In this document: piece after piece, positions 41,710-63,800 of the stretch
How the letters are laid out: each line of letters begins with the position of its first letter
Numbering within the stretch: position 1 is the stretch's first letter
DNA from: Rhea pennata
Taxonomy: Eukaryota; Chordata; Aves; Rheiformes; Rheidae
Assembly: GCF_028389875.1 (NCBI RefSeq)
Contig: NC_084664.1
Location: 113,529,466-113,593,465 of the forward strand
Length of the DNA: 64,000 bases
Direction: 5' to 3'
Notes under the pieces: generated by a model
The model's database searches: none
What the model saw: only the letters and a program-made list of their open reading frames with translations
Told to the model about the DNA's origin: nothing
Translations under genes and position numbers: made by a program

Positions 41710-42670
41710 AACTCAGACATTAGAAACAGGAAGATCTTTCTGTTCAGGTCTCAGCTCAGTCATTACTAGAGGCCCAGTCCTTGAGTGTACTCGATATTCA
41801 GCACTTCTGGAGAAACTACAGACTCTGTCTTCAGCTGATGTTACCTGGACAGACTCAAGTCTCTTGAAGACCCCAAAGAAATCTAACCTGGTCAGCACAA
41901 TACATAGCTCTGACTCGTGCTCACTGCTCGGAACAGATGCAATGGTTGAGATTTTTCCACCAGCTGCCATATTCCCCATTTGGGTTCTCTGCCTGGTTTT
42001 GCTCAAGGGAGGCCTATCACCACAGAGGGCTTTAACAGATGGGCCCTGTGGCCTCAAACTGACTCCCAGGTGCCCACTCCTCAGGCACCTGGGGCCACTG
42101 GTCAGGTTCTGGATCAACGCGGGAAGGCTATGGCCAGGCATAGCTGAAGACAGGCATGCCTGGGACATAGCTCCAGTCAAGACAGTGGGCCCTGGGCTGA
42201 GCTGAAATGGAGCTCCTGTGCCCAGCCAGGTCCTGCGTTGGTTGGGGCCCATAAGGCCTGCCAGTGCCCTGAGGCCCTGAGAGCAGTCTCCCCTCCTGCA
42301 AGATGCATGCTCACACCTTATAGAGCTGTGAGCGCTCAGACGTGGAGGGATTTAGTTGCTGCGGGGGACCCAGAGTCGGGATAGGACAGGGCAGGATGGT
42401 TCCACCACCACCATGGTGGAGAGACAGGTCCAAGGTCAAGCTGGGAACACCAGCGAGCGAGTCAGGGTCAGGATAAGGCTCACTGATGGTAACCAGGGTC
42501 AAGCACAGTCCAGTGATCAGCAGGCAAGTCCACGGTAATGAGACCAGCCAAGGTCAGGCCAAGAAATCATCCATTTACCCATGGCCAGGCATAGGCACAG
42601 CTGCAAGGCCAGGTTGCACCTACGGCACAGCTCAGGCAGGGACTGAAGGTCCAGTGGGGAGCATGTAGTC
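41710..42670. repeat. GC-rich block of unknown origin with degenerate GGTCA-containing repeat
   Basis: About 1 kb clearly richer in G and C than the surrounding intron. The minus strand is open for 179 codons (42252-41713), but the product is low-complexity and unlike any family I know. From 42432 to 42556 the string (A/G)GGTCA recurs at 42432, 42464, 42495 and 42550, with a partial copy between the last two, suggesting a decayed minisatellite of about 31 bp. An LTR or other inserted element is possible, but I see no terminal repeats. Confidence 0.4.
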
Positions 42671-45074
42671 CCAGGTGAGACTGGCGAGAGTAAGACCTAT
42701 TAGTGCACTTGGGGCTCTTGTGGGTTTTTTTCAGAGGGAAGATGCTCTGCTCCATTTTTAGATGTTATATATACAGCTATTTTATAAGGTTTTTAAGTAA
42801 CCTTTCCTTTCTGCCAACAAAACTCCTTATTAGCATTAGTAGAAAGTCATTGCCATCAGCTGTATTTAAATACTTTTCCCATGAAATACTTGTAATGAGT
42901 CCAAAGACCCATTTCCAGAATTACTTCCTGGATACATCATCAGTAGTGAGGTGTCAATAGATAGAACAGTACCTTTTAGAATACCAGCCTACAACCCAAA
43001 GTAAGTTGTTTTATATTGCACCCATCTTCCTGCCAAGTCTTGACACTAAATCTACAAAGCCAACCAATGTGAACTAACAAACTCTCAGTTCTCTGGAGCA
43101 ACTGGAGAGAAATACTACATTAGCATAGTTTCTCTGCTGCCAGTTTCTCATGCCAAGCCCTGCTATCTACACATATTTCATAGCCGAGAGTTTCTTGCTT
43201 TCAGCTGTTGTCTGCCAGTAGATAGTACACTCAGTCTGGGGGATGGGGCATTGTATAATGAGCATCTATTAGGATAAATTTGAATTATCCATTAGAATAG
43301 CCCTGCTTTATAACATGCCAAATCCTGAATGCAGGCTTTATTTTAGGATTTGTAAAAACTTTTTTCTTCTTTTCACCATAACCTCTAAGAACCACATAGC
43401 CATCTAATGTATTTATCCACAGCACTCCCCTGTGAATAAGGTAAGCAGTGTTATCCTTACTTTAGACATGAAAAACTGATGTGAGACCTGAACTAATTGA
43501 ACAACTTATCTGAAATCTGAACAGAAAATCTGTAGCACAGCTGGAAATGCAATCCTGCATTCCAAGCATCTTGTCTACAAAGCCATCCCTCATCTGGCTG
43601 TACTGTTCTCCAGGAGAAGGAATGATAGCAAAAGACAGTAGAATCACTGCTATATTCACTTCAGCTGCCTCAAAATAGGAATAGTTGTTCACATGCATAG
43701 ACATCCCAAAGGTACAGTGCTGAGTGAGCATGCTTAACTGTAGTCAGGACAGTCCAGTTCTCTGTGCCACCTGAAGACCTTCCCTGCTAGCAAACACGGA
43801 GGCTGGTTAGGTAACCAGAAGAGGTGAGTTGGCTTGTAAAGCAACCTCACTCCTAAAAAGACTGTGAGGCAAAATGCTCTGAAAGTTTGAGCAGTGCAGG
43901 AAGTTTCCGGTCCCAGACAACTGCCACATCAGCTTTACCTAACACTTCTGCTCCAAAAGTGAGCCATGTTTGCTCAGGTTAAGCCCACTATTGTTGTTCC
44001 TAGACTGGAAGAACCATTTTCTCTTGGTATTTTTGCTTCACTTTCACTTATGTGGGTCAACATCCATTTAAGGGGTAGTAATTTCTAAACTCACTCCAAG
44101 AAGACTGGGCTCTTATGCACACGGTAATTTTTTTTTCAGTGTGCCTCTGTTCATCCACACTTAGGTCACACATGACCCTCTTAGTAGTTTAACTTGTGTA
44201 GGCTAATTCTTTTAATACTGGCAGCATCCTTGAGCTTCTCCTCATACAAATTCTCATGAAGTATTTCCTATAAATAATTAAAATAATTCAGATTTATTGA
44301 GAAACACAAGAGAGACATTGTACAAATGTTTTGATATTAGTTGCCAGCAGCTCTTGTAGAGACTTACTTCTAGAGACTTCAGGTCTTAACTTTTTATTTT
44401 TCCCTTACAGTATCAAAACAGAGTGATATTTAAACAGCTCCTACAAGTTAAGGCCCTGACTTATCTCCAAATTGACAGTGGCAGACTGGGAAGTGTGAAT
44501 GAAAAGCTGTCTGTGCTGCTGATGACCAAAAGGTACCAGAGAAAGGCTCTGAAAAATGCTACATGAGTGAGAAAATCTTTTTCTCTCTCTCTTCCCCCCC
44601 AAATTAGTCTGATTAGTTTCTTCATGCTTTTAAGTTCTTTCTAGGCATAAGTTAGTATGCACTGCTGTATATTCGTTTGTTTGGTGTTGCGCTACAGGTG
44701 TGCACCAGAACACATTTGGTCTCTCAGTACTGGACACTGTCTTTCTCTAGTGTGAACTTGGAGGAGGGGGGGGGGAAGAGCTGCTCTGACTTTTTGTCAG
44801 GAGCATTGTTAAAATGCCATGAAAGAATGAAGACATCATTGATCTTAATCACTTTTAGTCATTTCCCTCATGTTCTTAACTTCAATGAAGTACAGGCGTT
44901 GTTCTGTTTTGTTTTCAGTTCCTGTTTGCCCTCATGCTGGGGGAACTGGCCTTGTGAATTAGTCCAGCACTTGAAAATTGTTGATTATATCTCAGTATCT
45001 GGAAGGCTTGAAGGTAGGTTAGTTATACAGAATATGGTATACTACCATAGCAATTGACTATGGTGATGGTCACC

Positions 45075-45098
45075 TTTTTTTTTTTTTTTTTTTTTTTT
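45075..45098. repeat. Poly-T homopolymer, about 24 bp
   Basis: T run just after the remnant exon at 44919-45017; no associated element recognised. Confidence 0.9.
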
Positions 45099-47560
45099 CT
45101 GATGTTGCTACATGGTGATTCCAGCATGCATTTGCCTTGTTATCCCAGTGGGCTACAAAGGGAAGTTCGAAATGTGGATTAGAGTCCAAGCAGGTAAAAG
45201 TGAACAGTCAGTAGCATTTTTGAAAAAGCTGCTTCAGAACTGGACTGTGTTCTGTCCTCAGATATTTCACAGGGATGTCACTAGAGTGGCAAACTCACCA
45301 CGCCAGATTAACAAACAGACTCTAGATTTTGATGGCAGATCAGGCGTTTGTCTCAAAATTCAGAAATAGTTCCTTCTCTTCTGACCTCTTACCTATCATG
45401 ACAACTCATACTCTCAGTGGTATTGAAGTGCGGCCAATTTTGCAACATTACGTAACACACGAAAATAATGTGGGGTATAAAAGTTTCTCTGAGAAGGTAG
45501 GACATTGAGGGAGTTAGTATCTAAGCAAAGTGGTAAGAAACTTATCTTTGTTAGCCGATTGAATTTTCTCTAGGAAGTAGGGGAAAAAAAGGTGATAGAA
45601 GTACGCATTTGGAGGCAGAATGACAGATGAGGAGAAACTCCACAAGGCCAAATTGTGAGCCAGAATAAGTGCAGCAGTCAGCAAGGCAAAATGTTATGGA
45701 TGTGCAGAGCTAGTAAGGAACCGAGCCTTTATTGCTACCTGTAGAGCTCCTCAAGTCACCAGCTGGCAAGCATGAGGGACGGCAAAATGCTGGGACAACT
45801 TGTTCATCAGGCAATAAGTCCAAGAATACCTTTCTTTCAATTGGCTCCTGTGTTCCTTAACCCGTAGGATCTAACAATGTCTCTAAATGTTTTGTTTAAA
45901 CTGTTGCTCTGAATCCAGTCAGCCTGCAGTCTTACTAGTCATCTTCGCCAGCAGTAATCTTGCCCTGCAAATTCCAGCTAATCTGAAGTGTTGTAAGAAG
46001 TGGTTTCCAGCAAAAAGAACTTAACTTGCTCCATGCAGGCACAAATGCAGGTAAATTTGCGACCTAATTTGTTTTCTTGTGCCTTAGAGGTCAGTAAATG
46101 CACACAAGAATCTTTAACTTACAGAAGTGCACACATGATAATAAGGTTGCTATCAACCTAAAGCTGAGAAATATCATTAATATAGATGGAATATCAGAAC
46201 TAGGTGACCTTAAAAAAACAGACTACTAGAGATGGGATGAAATTCACTGTAAGGAACATACGACCTGGCTTTTAGGTCTAATAACAAGAATATTTGCTAC
46301 TGCCTGTGAGTTCGGTATATCAAAGCAGACAAGACATGAGTTTGTTACTTAATTACATGTTGGCTCCTGGGCACCCATTTAATGCAACCTCAAGAAAAGA
46401 CAGGTTTTATCTTCCATGTATCAAGCAAGGCTCTGGTATGATCTCAGCTAAAACACCACTCTCATCATCTGTTAAAGGAAGATGAACTAAGGTACTGAGG
46501 AGAACCTGTCTAATAAGCAGTAACTTATTTACCTTTGATATAGAGGAGGTAGTAATAGTTTCATTCTGCAATTTTCTTGTGCTGGACTAAACACTGGAAC
46601 AACAACTTAAGTTTTATAAGTCCTACTGGTTATAATTTAGAATAAAATTTGTCTTCTAGGATTAATCGACTGAGTGCATTTTCAGTAATATCCAAGGACA
46701 GAAAAACATTAGTTCTACAGTAAAGGTTGATTGTTCTGTGTAAGGAGGTATAGAAAATTGTTGGCTGGGGTAGCATGGATTAGAGTGGTGCCTGAAGAGC
46801 ATCCTTTAGCTGTGACGTACTTGAGCTCCACTTTTTTTCTTCCAGGATGTGTGAATTTGTAGATCACTTTCATAAACACTTCAAATATCCTACTGTAATC
46901 AAGAATTCTTCCTACATGCCACCTTAGGTATGCTGTCTTATGGGTACACAAAGGAATGTACCTCCATCACAAACAATGACAGATTTTGAAAAATCTATAA
47001 AATATGTAACAAATTTTTCTAATGGTACTCAGTACACTTAAACTGGATGGTGGATACATTATTACACTAAACAAAGAAGTAGGCTTATTAATTATACCTT
47101 CTAAATGCAAAGTATAAAACTGAAAAGTGTTCTGAAAAGAGCAAAACCCTAGTCAGAATTTAGTCCTAGGAACGCCTCTTAGGTCTGTCTAATAGTTTGT
47201 GTTGCTGACTTACTTATCTACCAAACACATTAAGAGTGTGCCCTCAACATCTTTTATTTCTGTAACTCTAACCAGACAATAGGGTAAGACAGGGAGGTAT
47301 GACTCCCTCTGGCCTTTTCCGTAGGCTCAAAGGAGGATACAAATTCATACTCCAATCTTGAGCAGCAAAAGAAAATTGTTACCCAATTGCAAAATGTATC
47401 TTCACTTCCTACTCAGTGTCTAAAAAATATTCTGATCTGTAAAGGTGCTGGATATTCTACTGAAAAGAAAGAAAAATCTGCAAGAAACTATCATTTTCCA
47501 GAGGGAGGTCTGGCAGAATCATCTTTAAAGCCAAAAGGCAGAGCAGCATTGAATACTTAA

Positions 47561-47637
47561 CCCCACAAAATTTTAGTTAAAAGATAAATTCCTCAAACTT
47601 ACTTTTAGAGCACACACAATCTCACGAGACAGTGCTA

Positions 47638-47678
<41 letters not shown>

Positions 47679-48569
47679 GAAGATAAGTGCTTCTGTGCAG
47701 TGAAAGGATTTGCAAATAACTTTGATGTAAAATATGTTTCTGAAAGTTATGATCAGTTTAAGAAAAATGCAACAATCCTCTTATACTCAGGCCTCTGAAT
47801 GAACTGAGTCAAATCCCACTGATTATTAAATTTTTAGAACTAATTCAAACAACTTTGCAATATTCGCGATGGCAAATTTATTGAACTTAAAAATTCAGCA
47901 AGTTATTTTGAATAAAAATTACTGTGCACTCCTCTGTGTTAAAATATATATTGAATATGCTGTGTCTGAAATATTAACTGTAATCTATCCACAACTGAAT
48001 TTCTGAAGAGGAATTTTGTACATACTCAGGTTACTACAAAGGTTGCAAGGATAAGAGACAAAAGCTGAATTTTGCTAGGCTCAAATACCATAAGCACTTC
48101 TACAGCTAAACTTTTACTACTCCAAGATGTAAAATTAGTTTGTATGCTTATGGGATCTGGACTTGAATGATGAGTGATGTGACTTACTCATCATTAGCAT
48201 ACATACAGATGGTTTCCTGTGAGGCAGACAGATTGTTGCTAATGCTACCTGTAACCTAGGTTTAACTACAGCTGTATTTGATTTGTATGAAATTCATCGT
48301 TTATAGAAGGCTGGAGAACAAAAAATGCTGATACACAGATGATATGAGGAGATTCTTTCAGACACAGCTCCATTAAGAACTTTCGCCTTCCTGCTTGGTT
48401 CACCTAAGTTTGGATTTTTTTTTTCCTTGCTAAATCTCGCTTTCCAAGGTCCTAAAGTAAAACAGAATTTATTTTTGCTTTTCAACTCTTAACTTACTAC
48501 TAGCTATAAACAAACATCATACTAAAATTAAATATGCACCATCCCTTTCAAAGGACATTTTTTAAAAAG
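47561..48569. other. ENOSF1 pseudogene - TYMS convergent spacer
   Basis: AT-rich spacer between the stop codon of the ENOSF1 remnant and the presumed TYMS poly(A) site. It holds a 39-bp A-run at 47639-47677. It corresponds to the place where human ENOSF1 and TYMS 3' ends overlap antisense. No coding content seen. Confidence 0.6.
47639..47677. repeat. Poly-A homopolymer, about 39 bp
   Basis: Uninterrupted A run 79 bp after the ENOSF1 remnant stop codon. No AATAAA lies just before it, so it is not evidence of retroposition. Confidence 0.9.
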
Positions 48570-48570
48570 T

Positions 48571-48576
48571 TTTATT
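48571..48576 (-). promoter_or_regulatory. TYMS: Candidate TYMS poly(A) signal
   Basis: TTTATT on the plus strand, i.e. AATAAA in the TYMS direction, about 565 bp after the TYMS stop codon. Another copy near 48468 could serve a longer 3' UTR. Confidence 0.45.
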
Positions 48577-49138
48577 AAACAGTATATGCATTTCAAAGAG
48601 CTTTTCAACCTCGAAGAAGTCCTCTATTATACATAAACTTTCTTATTTTCAGTACAAAATATAGCATGTAAACAAGTACTACAAAGAAAAAGTTTGCATT
48701 TCCATAAGGTAGTAACTGAAGCAGCCACTACTAACTAATGCAAGGTGTAGGAAATTATCTCATTAACAATTTAAAACTATGTTAGAATCTGTATAGTATA
48801 TGTACTGCCTACAAAATAGGAATAAATCAAAACTCACCTTCCAAAACACAGAAGCTAAAGTCTGCCCTGCTTTGTTGCGGATGGAAAAAAACAGCACCAT
48901 TTTCCAAGCCTAAAAATCAGTTCTGCATGACAGCCTGATACAAAGGCAACATCACTCTATTAGTATCTACTTTTTCAAGAATAAAATTTGTTTCTTTTTA
49001 AGTAGCTGCTTTCTAGAACAGGATCTTCTCCATATAAATTAACTAAGGTTTTCTCTTAAAGAAAAGAGTAACTTGAAGTACTGTGAAAGCCAGATAGCCT
49101 AGCTAGTTTTCCATGTTAATAGAAGTAGTTTTATAGTA

Positions 49139-58630
<9,492 letters not shown>

Positions 58631-58696
58631 GGCGCCGCCAGAAAGCACCCGCGCCGCTTCTCGGCGCCCGCCGCGGCCCTGCCTTTCCCGCCCGGA

Positions 58697-58726
58697 GGAG
58701 CGGGGCGGAGCGGGGCGGAGCGGGGC
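58697..58726 (-). repeat. TYMS: Three tandem GC-box decamers upstream of the TYMS start codon
   Basis: The plus strand reads GGAGCGGGGC three times in a row; in the TYMS direction this is GCCCCGCTCC, each junction making a CCGCCCC Sp1-type box. The array begins 67 bp upstream of the ATG. Human TYMS has a different, 28-bp tandem repeat in its 5' UTR. Confidence 0.85.
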
Positions 58727-58830
58727 GCCGCCTCCCCGCGCCGCTTCCCGCCTCCCCTGCCCTCCGCTCCGTCTTCCCCGGCGGAGGGTGGCCCTTAGCG
58801 GGGGAGCGGAGCCGCGAGCTGCGGGTGAGA

Positions 58831-60845
58831 AATACAGCTCACTGCGTACGGAGGAAAAACCATTACTGCGGTCTTGAGTTGCTAGCTCATACATCACAAT
58901 ATTTATTAAGCAAAATTTGATTTATATGCAGTTATTTTAACTGTAGACAGCTAACAATCAGCCGTACGTTGAACTTAGGAGCACTTCATCTAAGGAGAGT
59001 CATGGAAGAAACACTTCGCACATCTTCTTCCCTAGGGGAAGAAAAGATTTTTGATTAAACATTTTGAGCTGAGAAAATAACGTTAGAAAAACAAATATAT
59101 GGGGAAACTATCGCTATCCTGCTAAAGGAATACACACAACATGCAAAAGAGAATGAAGCAAAGTGTTTTTCTCTTTTTCCCTTTTGTACAAAATATTCCT
59201 GTCGGTTTTTTACTTATTGCTTTCGTCGTACATTGGTGTGCCGCGGCCCTTGTGCAGACTGAACATGCAATGGTATTGGCATTTGTAAATCAATGCCATC
59301 TACTTTTCTCTGGTGTAAGATGGCTACACAAGGCAGGCTGCACAGGAGAATCAAAGATTCAGACTAAAAATCGTAATCAGACTAAAGGGATTAATACTGT
59401 TATCATTAGGCTTTGAAAATGAATGTCGTGTGAACAAAAAGCATATATTGCAGATAACTATGAATTACAAAGAATTTTGAAGGAAAATTGTAGAGACTGT
59501 GCTCTGCATTATATTACAGACTGCATTATATTACATGCATATAATATTAAAAAATGTGTACTTTTTAATATACCTGTAATTTCACCAATAGAAACCTAAT
59601 AAAAATTAAATCTAATAAAAATTTGTAGTATTCACTGTATTCTGTGGTCTTCTCTTGTGGGAGCTATTTCTCTCATCTGTCCAAAGTTCCTGAGTCTGAC
59701 CTCAGAAGATTAAAGACAGTCAATTAAAAACTACTGGAATTGTCTTATATTAATTTATTTTGTTAATGTTGAATCTGTTTTACCTGTCTTCTGAGACTTT
59801 TGTGCTGCCCGTTCAGGCCATGTTCCTCAGCTTTATTTGCTGAGGTAAGGATGTCAAGACACCCATGATTTAACGAGGACCCTTTCCCCAAATCTAGTGA
59901 CTCCTCGGAAGATGAGTGGGACACTGCCGTGATTTGCCTGTACAAGCTGCCTGTTACAGCTCTGGCCTCTTCTGGGAGAATCTGAAGCCCCTGGAGCTGT
60001 GCTTCTCGGAGCCCTCCTTTCTTCCCAGGGTGGCTGACTAGCCCCACAGCAAAGTAGGACCATCTGGATCAGTCTCATCTTTCCTGAAGATTCTCCATGG
60101 GTTTACAAAATACAAGGTATTGTTCTTCCCTGTTGCTCTGTCTGGTTCTTCCCTAGTCCCCATTCCTTCTCGGAGCATGGAGACAGGCCTCTATGAGCCC
60201 CTTCTACAGAAATGATTAGAAGTATGTAAGAAGGATCCCTTTTATGCATGTACCCATAAATACCACTACGCAGAATCTGTTAACAGAACACTGTTAATCT
60301 GAGCACAGCACTGTTAATCTGAACATTTTATGGTAAAACTGAGCTCTTTCGAGTAATGGTGCTGATTTTGACTTTGTACTCCTTCATGGCTGAAGATAAT
60401 GTGGAGCATACCATTAAACATCACCTAAAATAAAAACATAATGAATAGTGGTAATTCCAGATCATACTTGATTAATGAACACAAAAACAGGGTATCCAGT
60501 GCCAAAGCTCTGGTCTGTGGTTGTGAGGCAATTGCTTTTTCATGGAATTTTTGTCATTGCATTATCTCATCCCAGATGTTACTTAAAGATCGATGGTTTC
60601 ATATTAAATAAGTAGAGTCTTTAAATACTGTCATGTCTGTAGTTTGCAGGCTAGAACATTGAGCATTTGTTTTTGTTTTCCATAACATTTTTATCTATCT
60701 CTCTATCAATCTATGTGTCATTTATGAAGAGAAAATCTTGAATATACAGTGACTGAATCCTGTTCCAATTAAAGTTCATTGCAATGTAAACATCTCCTAC
60801 GAAGAACTATGTTCTCTATGAAAGAAGATATAACTAACTTACCAC
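58831..60845. other. CLUL1-TYMS intergenic region
   Basis: AT-rich DNA between the CpG island and the CLUL1 stop codon. It probably includes the CLUL1 3' UTR; minus-strand AATAAA hexamers at about 59753 and 59832 are possible ends. ORFs here have no recognisable content. Confidence 0.55.
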
Positions 60846-63800
60846 TTAAAAATTCTGTTTATAAAGTTGCAATGCTTTCCCAGCTATGTATTCAATGAAT
60901 TCAGTACTCTTTGGGTCTAAATTGGAAGGAATTTTAATGGTAAAAGTAGGTGAAGTCAGAATATTGACGTCTACCACTGTTTCATTTGTACCAGAGAGAT
61001 CCCCAGGAACCACCTGGAAGAGAAAAAATCAGTACTTTAGACACTGGAATCTAATGTTCTATCAGTTTTGTTTGTATCTACTGTGCTGAACACTTTTAAT
61101 GAGGAAAAATTACATAGGAGAATATTTTAAACTTGTCTAGTTTTTTAAAATTACTTTCTTCTGAGAAGACAGCATGTGTCTGAATTCATAGTAAAATATA
61201 TCATGGACTGTGGGAAGAGGTGACATGACACTGCAAGACCATATTAAAGATCTACGTATTAATATTTATACCACAAACTACATTTATAAAGAGTTTCTGG
61301 TCTCTTAACAAAAATTTGTGAGTTTTTCCACTGTTTTAACGAGAAAGTTTGTGTGGTTTAAGTAATTCTTTATGTTTTTCTAAACTAATCTTAGTTCTGT
61401 ATTTTTATTTTTCCAAAGCAGATAACTAGGATTCAGTTGGAAAATTATGCTTAAATATTGCCTGTGTCTGTATTCCTGATTTTGCAGTGCTTTTGGGGTA
61501 GCTTGCACAATCATTTCGTATAAAGTTCTTGTAGTAATAGTAATAAACTGGACTTCTGAGTCAGATGGGATAACAGGATTTGTCCCTTGTCCAGCAAAAT
61601 TAATTGAATTTACCTTGGATGTATTCTTGTGTATGAGATACAGTTAGTCATGATGTATTTACTGGAATATAGACAGAAGTTGTTTTTGATAAGCAGCTTC
61701 CACTGCAATAACTTGCATAATATTTTTTTTTTTTTGGACCTCTGGAATATATAGGTACAGATATAGACATATAGGTATATATTCAGTGTTCTAATAAAGA
61801 TATGTTACTGATTGGCACAGTGCAATTTATCAGAAGGTAATCTGAGGCCAGTTGAACCTAGTGGTGTCAATTTGCTTAGGTTAGACAACGATTCAGGTTT
61901 GTCTATCAGATATTTGTCAGACTAAAAGGATTTAGAGGAAAATAGTTTCTAATCTCTGGAGTTTCAGCTCATCGAGGGATTTTCAAGCATATTTAAATTC
62001 AACCTAAGTAGGAATTTGATGTTCTAATGTCCAAAAATTACACAAACATTCATAATCTGCAAGAGTGTAAGTATCAGCAAACCACATATTAAGGACAACA
62101 CTGTGCAATAGATCCTTTCAGTAGATAACCTTTACCTTAACTATATTGAAAATGTTTTCTGGTCCGATGGTCGTATTGGATAATTCAGACACCCACCCAA
62201 ATCTTTCTTTCATTTTGTTCAACAAGTAAGAAGTGTCTTCTGTATGACGCTGAACCATCTGGAGAATCTGCTCATACTGCTCACCCGAGAGATTAACCAG
62301 TTTAAAGGCTTCATCAAACTTTATGTGTAGTTCAGGAACATTTGGACAATCTGTTTAGAGAGACAACCAGCATGACAATTACAGGAAAGCATTATGTCTT
62401 GCACTTGGTCTTTTCTATCTGAAGAACAGAAACTAAGATTTTTATTTTTTTTAGGAAGGAAGTGTAATTTTGGTTTGGAGTTTAAGTAATGCTAACCAAA
62501 AAAAAAAAAAAAAAGAGTAATTCTCACTGACCCATTTTGGTGGATTTAGTTTAGGTCATAATGACTAAATGGATTAATTATCCCATTTGCTGTATTATGA
62601 TGCTTTACCAAATAATTTGAGGTTTATGTCATATTCATGGCAATTGATTTTCTGATATGCTAAATAAGACCTGGTGATTGTTACATATAGCAACTTCTCA
62701 ATCTCCTCTTATAGGATTTTTTTTCTTTTTATTGTTGATATTCCTTTTTCAGTGCATCATAAGCATATAGGTTTTACAAGAAAGCCTGTAGTGTATGCTG
62801 TTAGCATTGCAGTTGAGTGCTAAGGCTTAATTTTACTTTATCTTTCATTACTATATGACCAGCAGTATCTGCTATGAATTCAGAACTGAAGATTTCTGGA
62901 TTTTGTTTACCAAAATATGTGTTTAAAGAAGAACAGTGTATTACTCCTACAGGCAAACTGTCATGGACACATTCAGTTTAACTCTTCAAAAAAGCATTAT
63001 CAAGGAACACCGTCAGGTTGATAGTATAGTGACTGCAAATAGAAACTGGTATGTGTAATACACAGCTATAGAAAAAAAAACATTTTTAGTGAAATGGAAA
63101 TGATCTGATACTCCTTTCAAAATGTGTCATTGGAAATTTAACATTTTCCACACTCGAGGTGTACTGAAGGTGTTTGGTAAGGATACACTGTGGTTTTGGG
63201 GAGGTAAGTAATTCTGAAAGCAGCAGAAACACTGTGCTGTAGCAGGAGGCCCAAGAGCAGCTCTAGGTGATACAGTTTGAATTCTTTCTAGATGCCCATG
63301 GACAGTGTATGCCAGAGCTTTGTCTTCGTTGTACATATCGACAAGCACTCCCCTTCTTGCTCTTCAATCAACCCTCTTTGTTGGTGTGGTTCAACAAGAG
63401 GTATTACAGGCTATGCAGCTATTGCTTTCCTTTGGAGGTGCTAAATGCTGTCTGACATTAGGTCTGGTTTTCTGCAGGAATACCTCAGGACTTCTAGCTT
63501 CTCCTCACTTTCTGCTAAGCCCTTCTACACCAGGCAGGATCGATTACTATCTGATCTCCTGTTTCTCTGTTGGATGGCATTTCTAACAAAATATATACAT
63601 ACTTTCTTACAGAGTCTAGAACTTCTTGCTTTGGGCCTACAGGAATATGTTAATAACTGAGTTATACTGACACTGTGTGGAGACAGTGGGGAAAGGTAAT
63701 TGAAATCATCTGGAATGACTAATAGTGTTTGAATCCATAGTTACAGTAGAAATTCAGCAGCAGAAAGTTAATTCCCAAAACATGGAAAAAGCACAGTGCA

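Larger units (their letters stand above)
31464..47560 (+). pseudogene. ENOSF1: ENOSF1 (L-fuconate dehydratase family) decayed unitary-type pseudogene
   Basis: Exon remnants in the correct order and strand, with introns, between YES1 and TYMS as in other vertebrates: 31464-31570, 34039-34149, 34563-34649, about 36495-36594, 36799-36836, 37289-37371, about 38901-38990, 40113-40247, 40871-40912, 44411-44540, 44919-45017, 46846-46927 and about 47445-47560. Recognisable segments include WDLWAKQEGK, YITDVLTE, GYPAYTTSCAWLSYSD, FKVKVGADL, RVIFKQLLQ, IDSGRLGSVNEKLSVLL, CELVQHLKIVDYISVS and HFKYPTVIKNSSYMPP. Lesions: stops TGA 34566, TAG 38931, TGA 40131 and TAG 46925; frameshifts at about 31515-31543, 34059 and 44953; missing GT donors after 34649, 38990 and 44540. 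The enzyme belongs to the enolase superfamily; a retrocopy is excluded by the introns. Some short exons (37289, 40871, 44411) remain open. The first exon was not found. Assembly error cannot explain so many independent breaks. Confidence 0.93.

Noticed and set aside
44677-45057. 126-codon plus-strand ORF
   Set aside because: Its last third is an ENOSF1 remnant exon read partly in the shifted frame; the upstream part is intron sequence.
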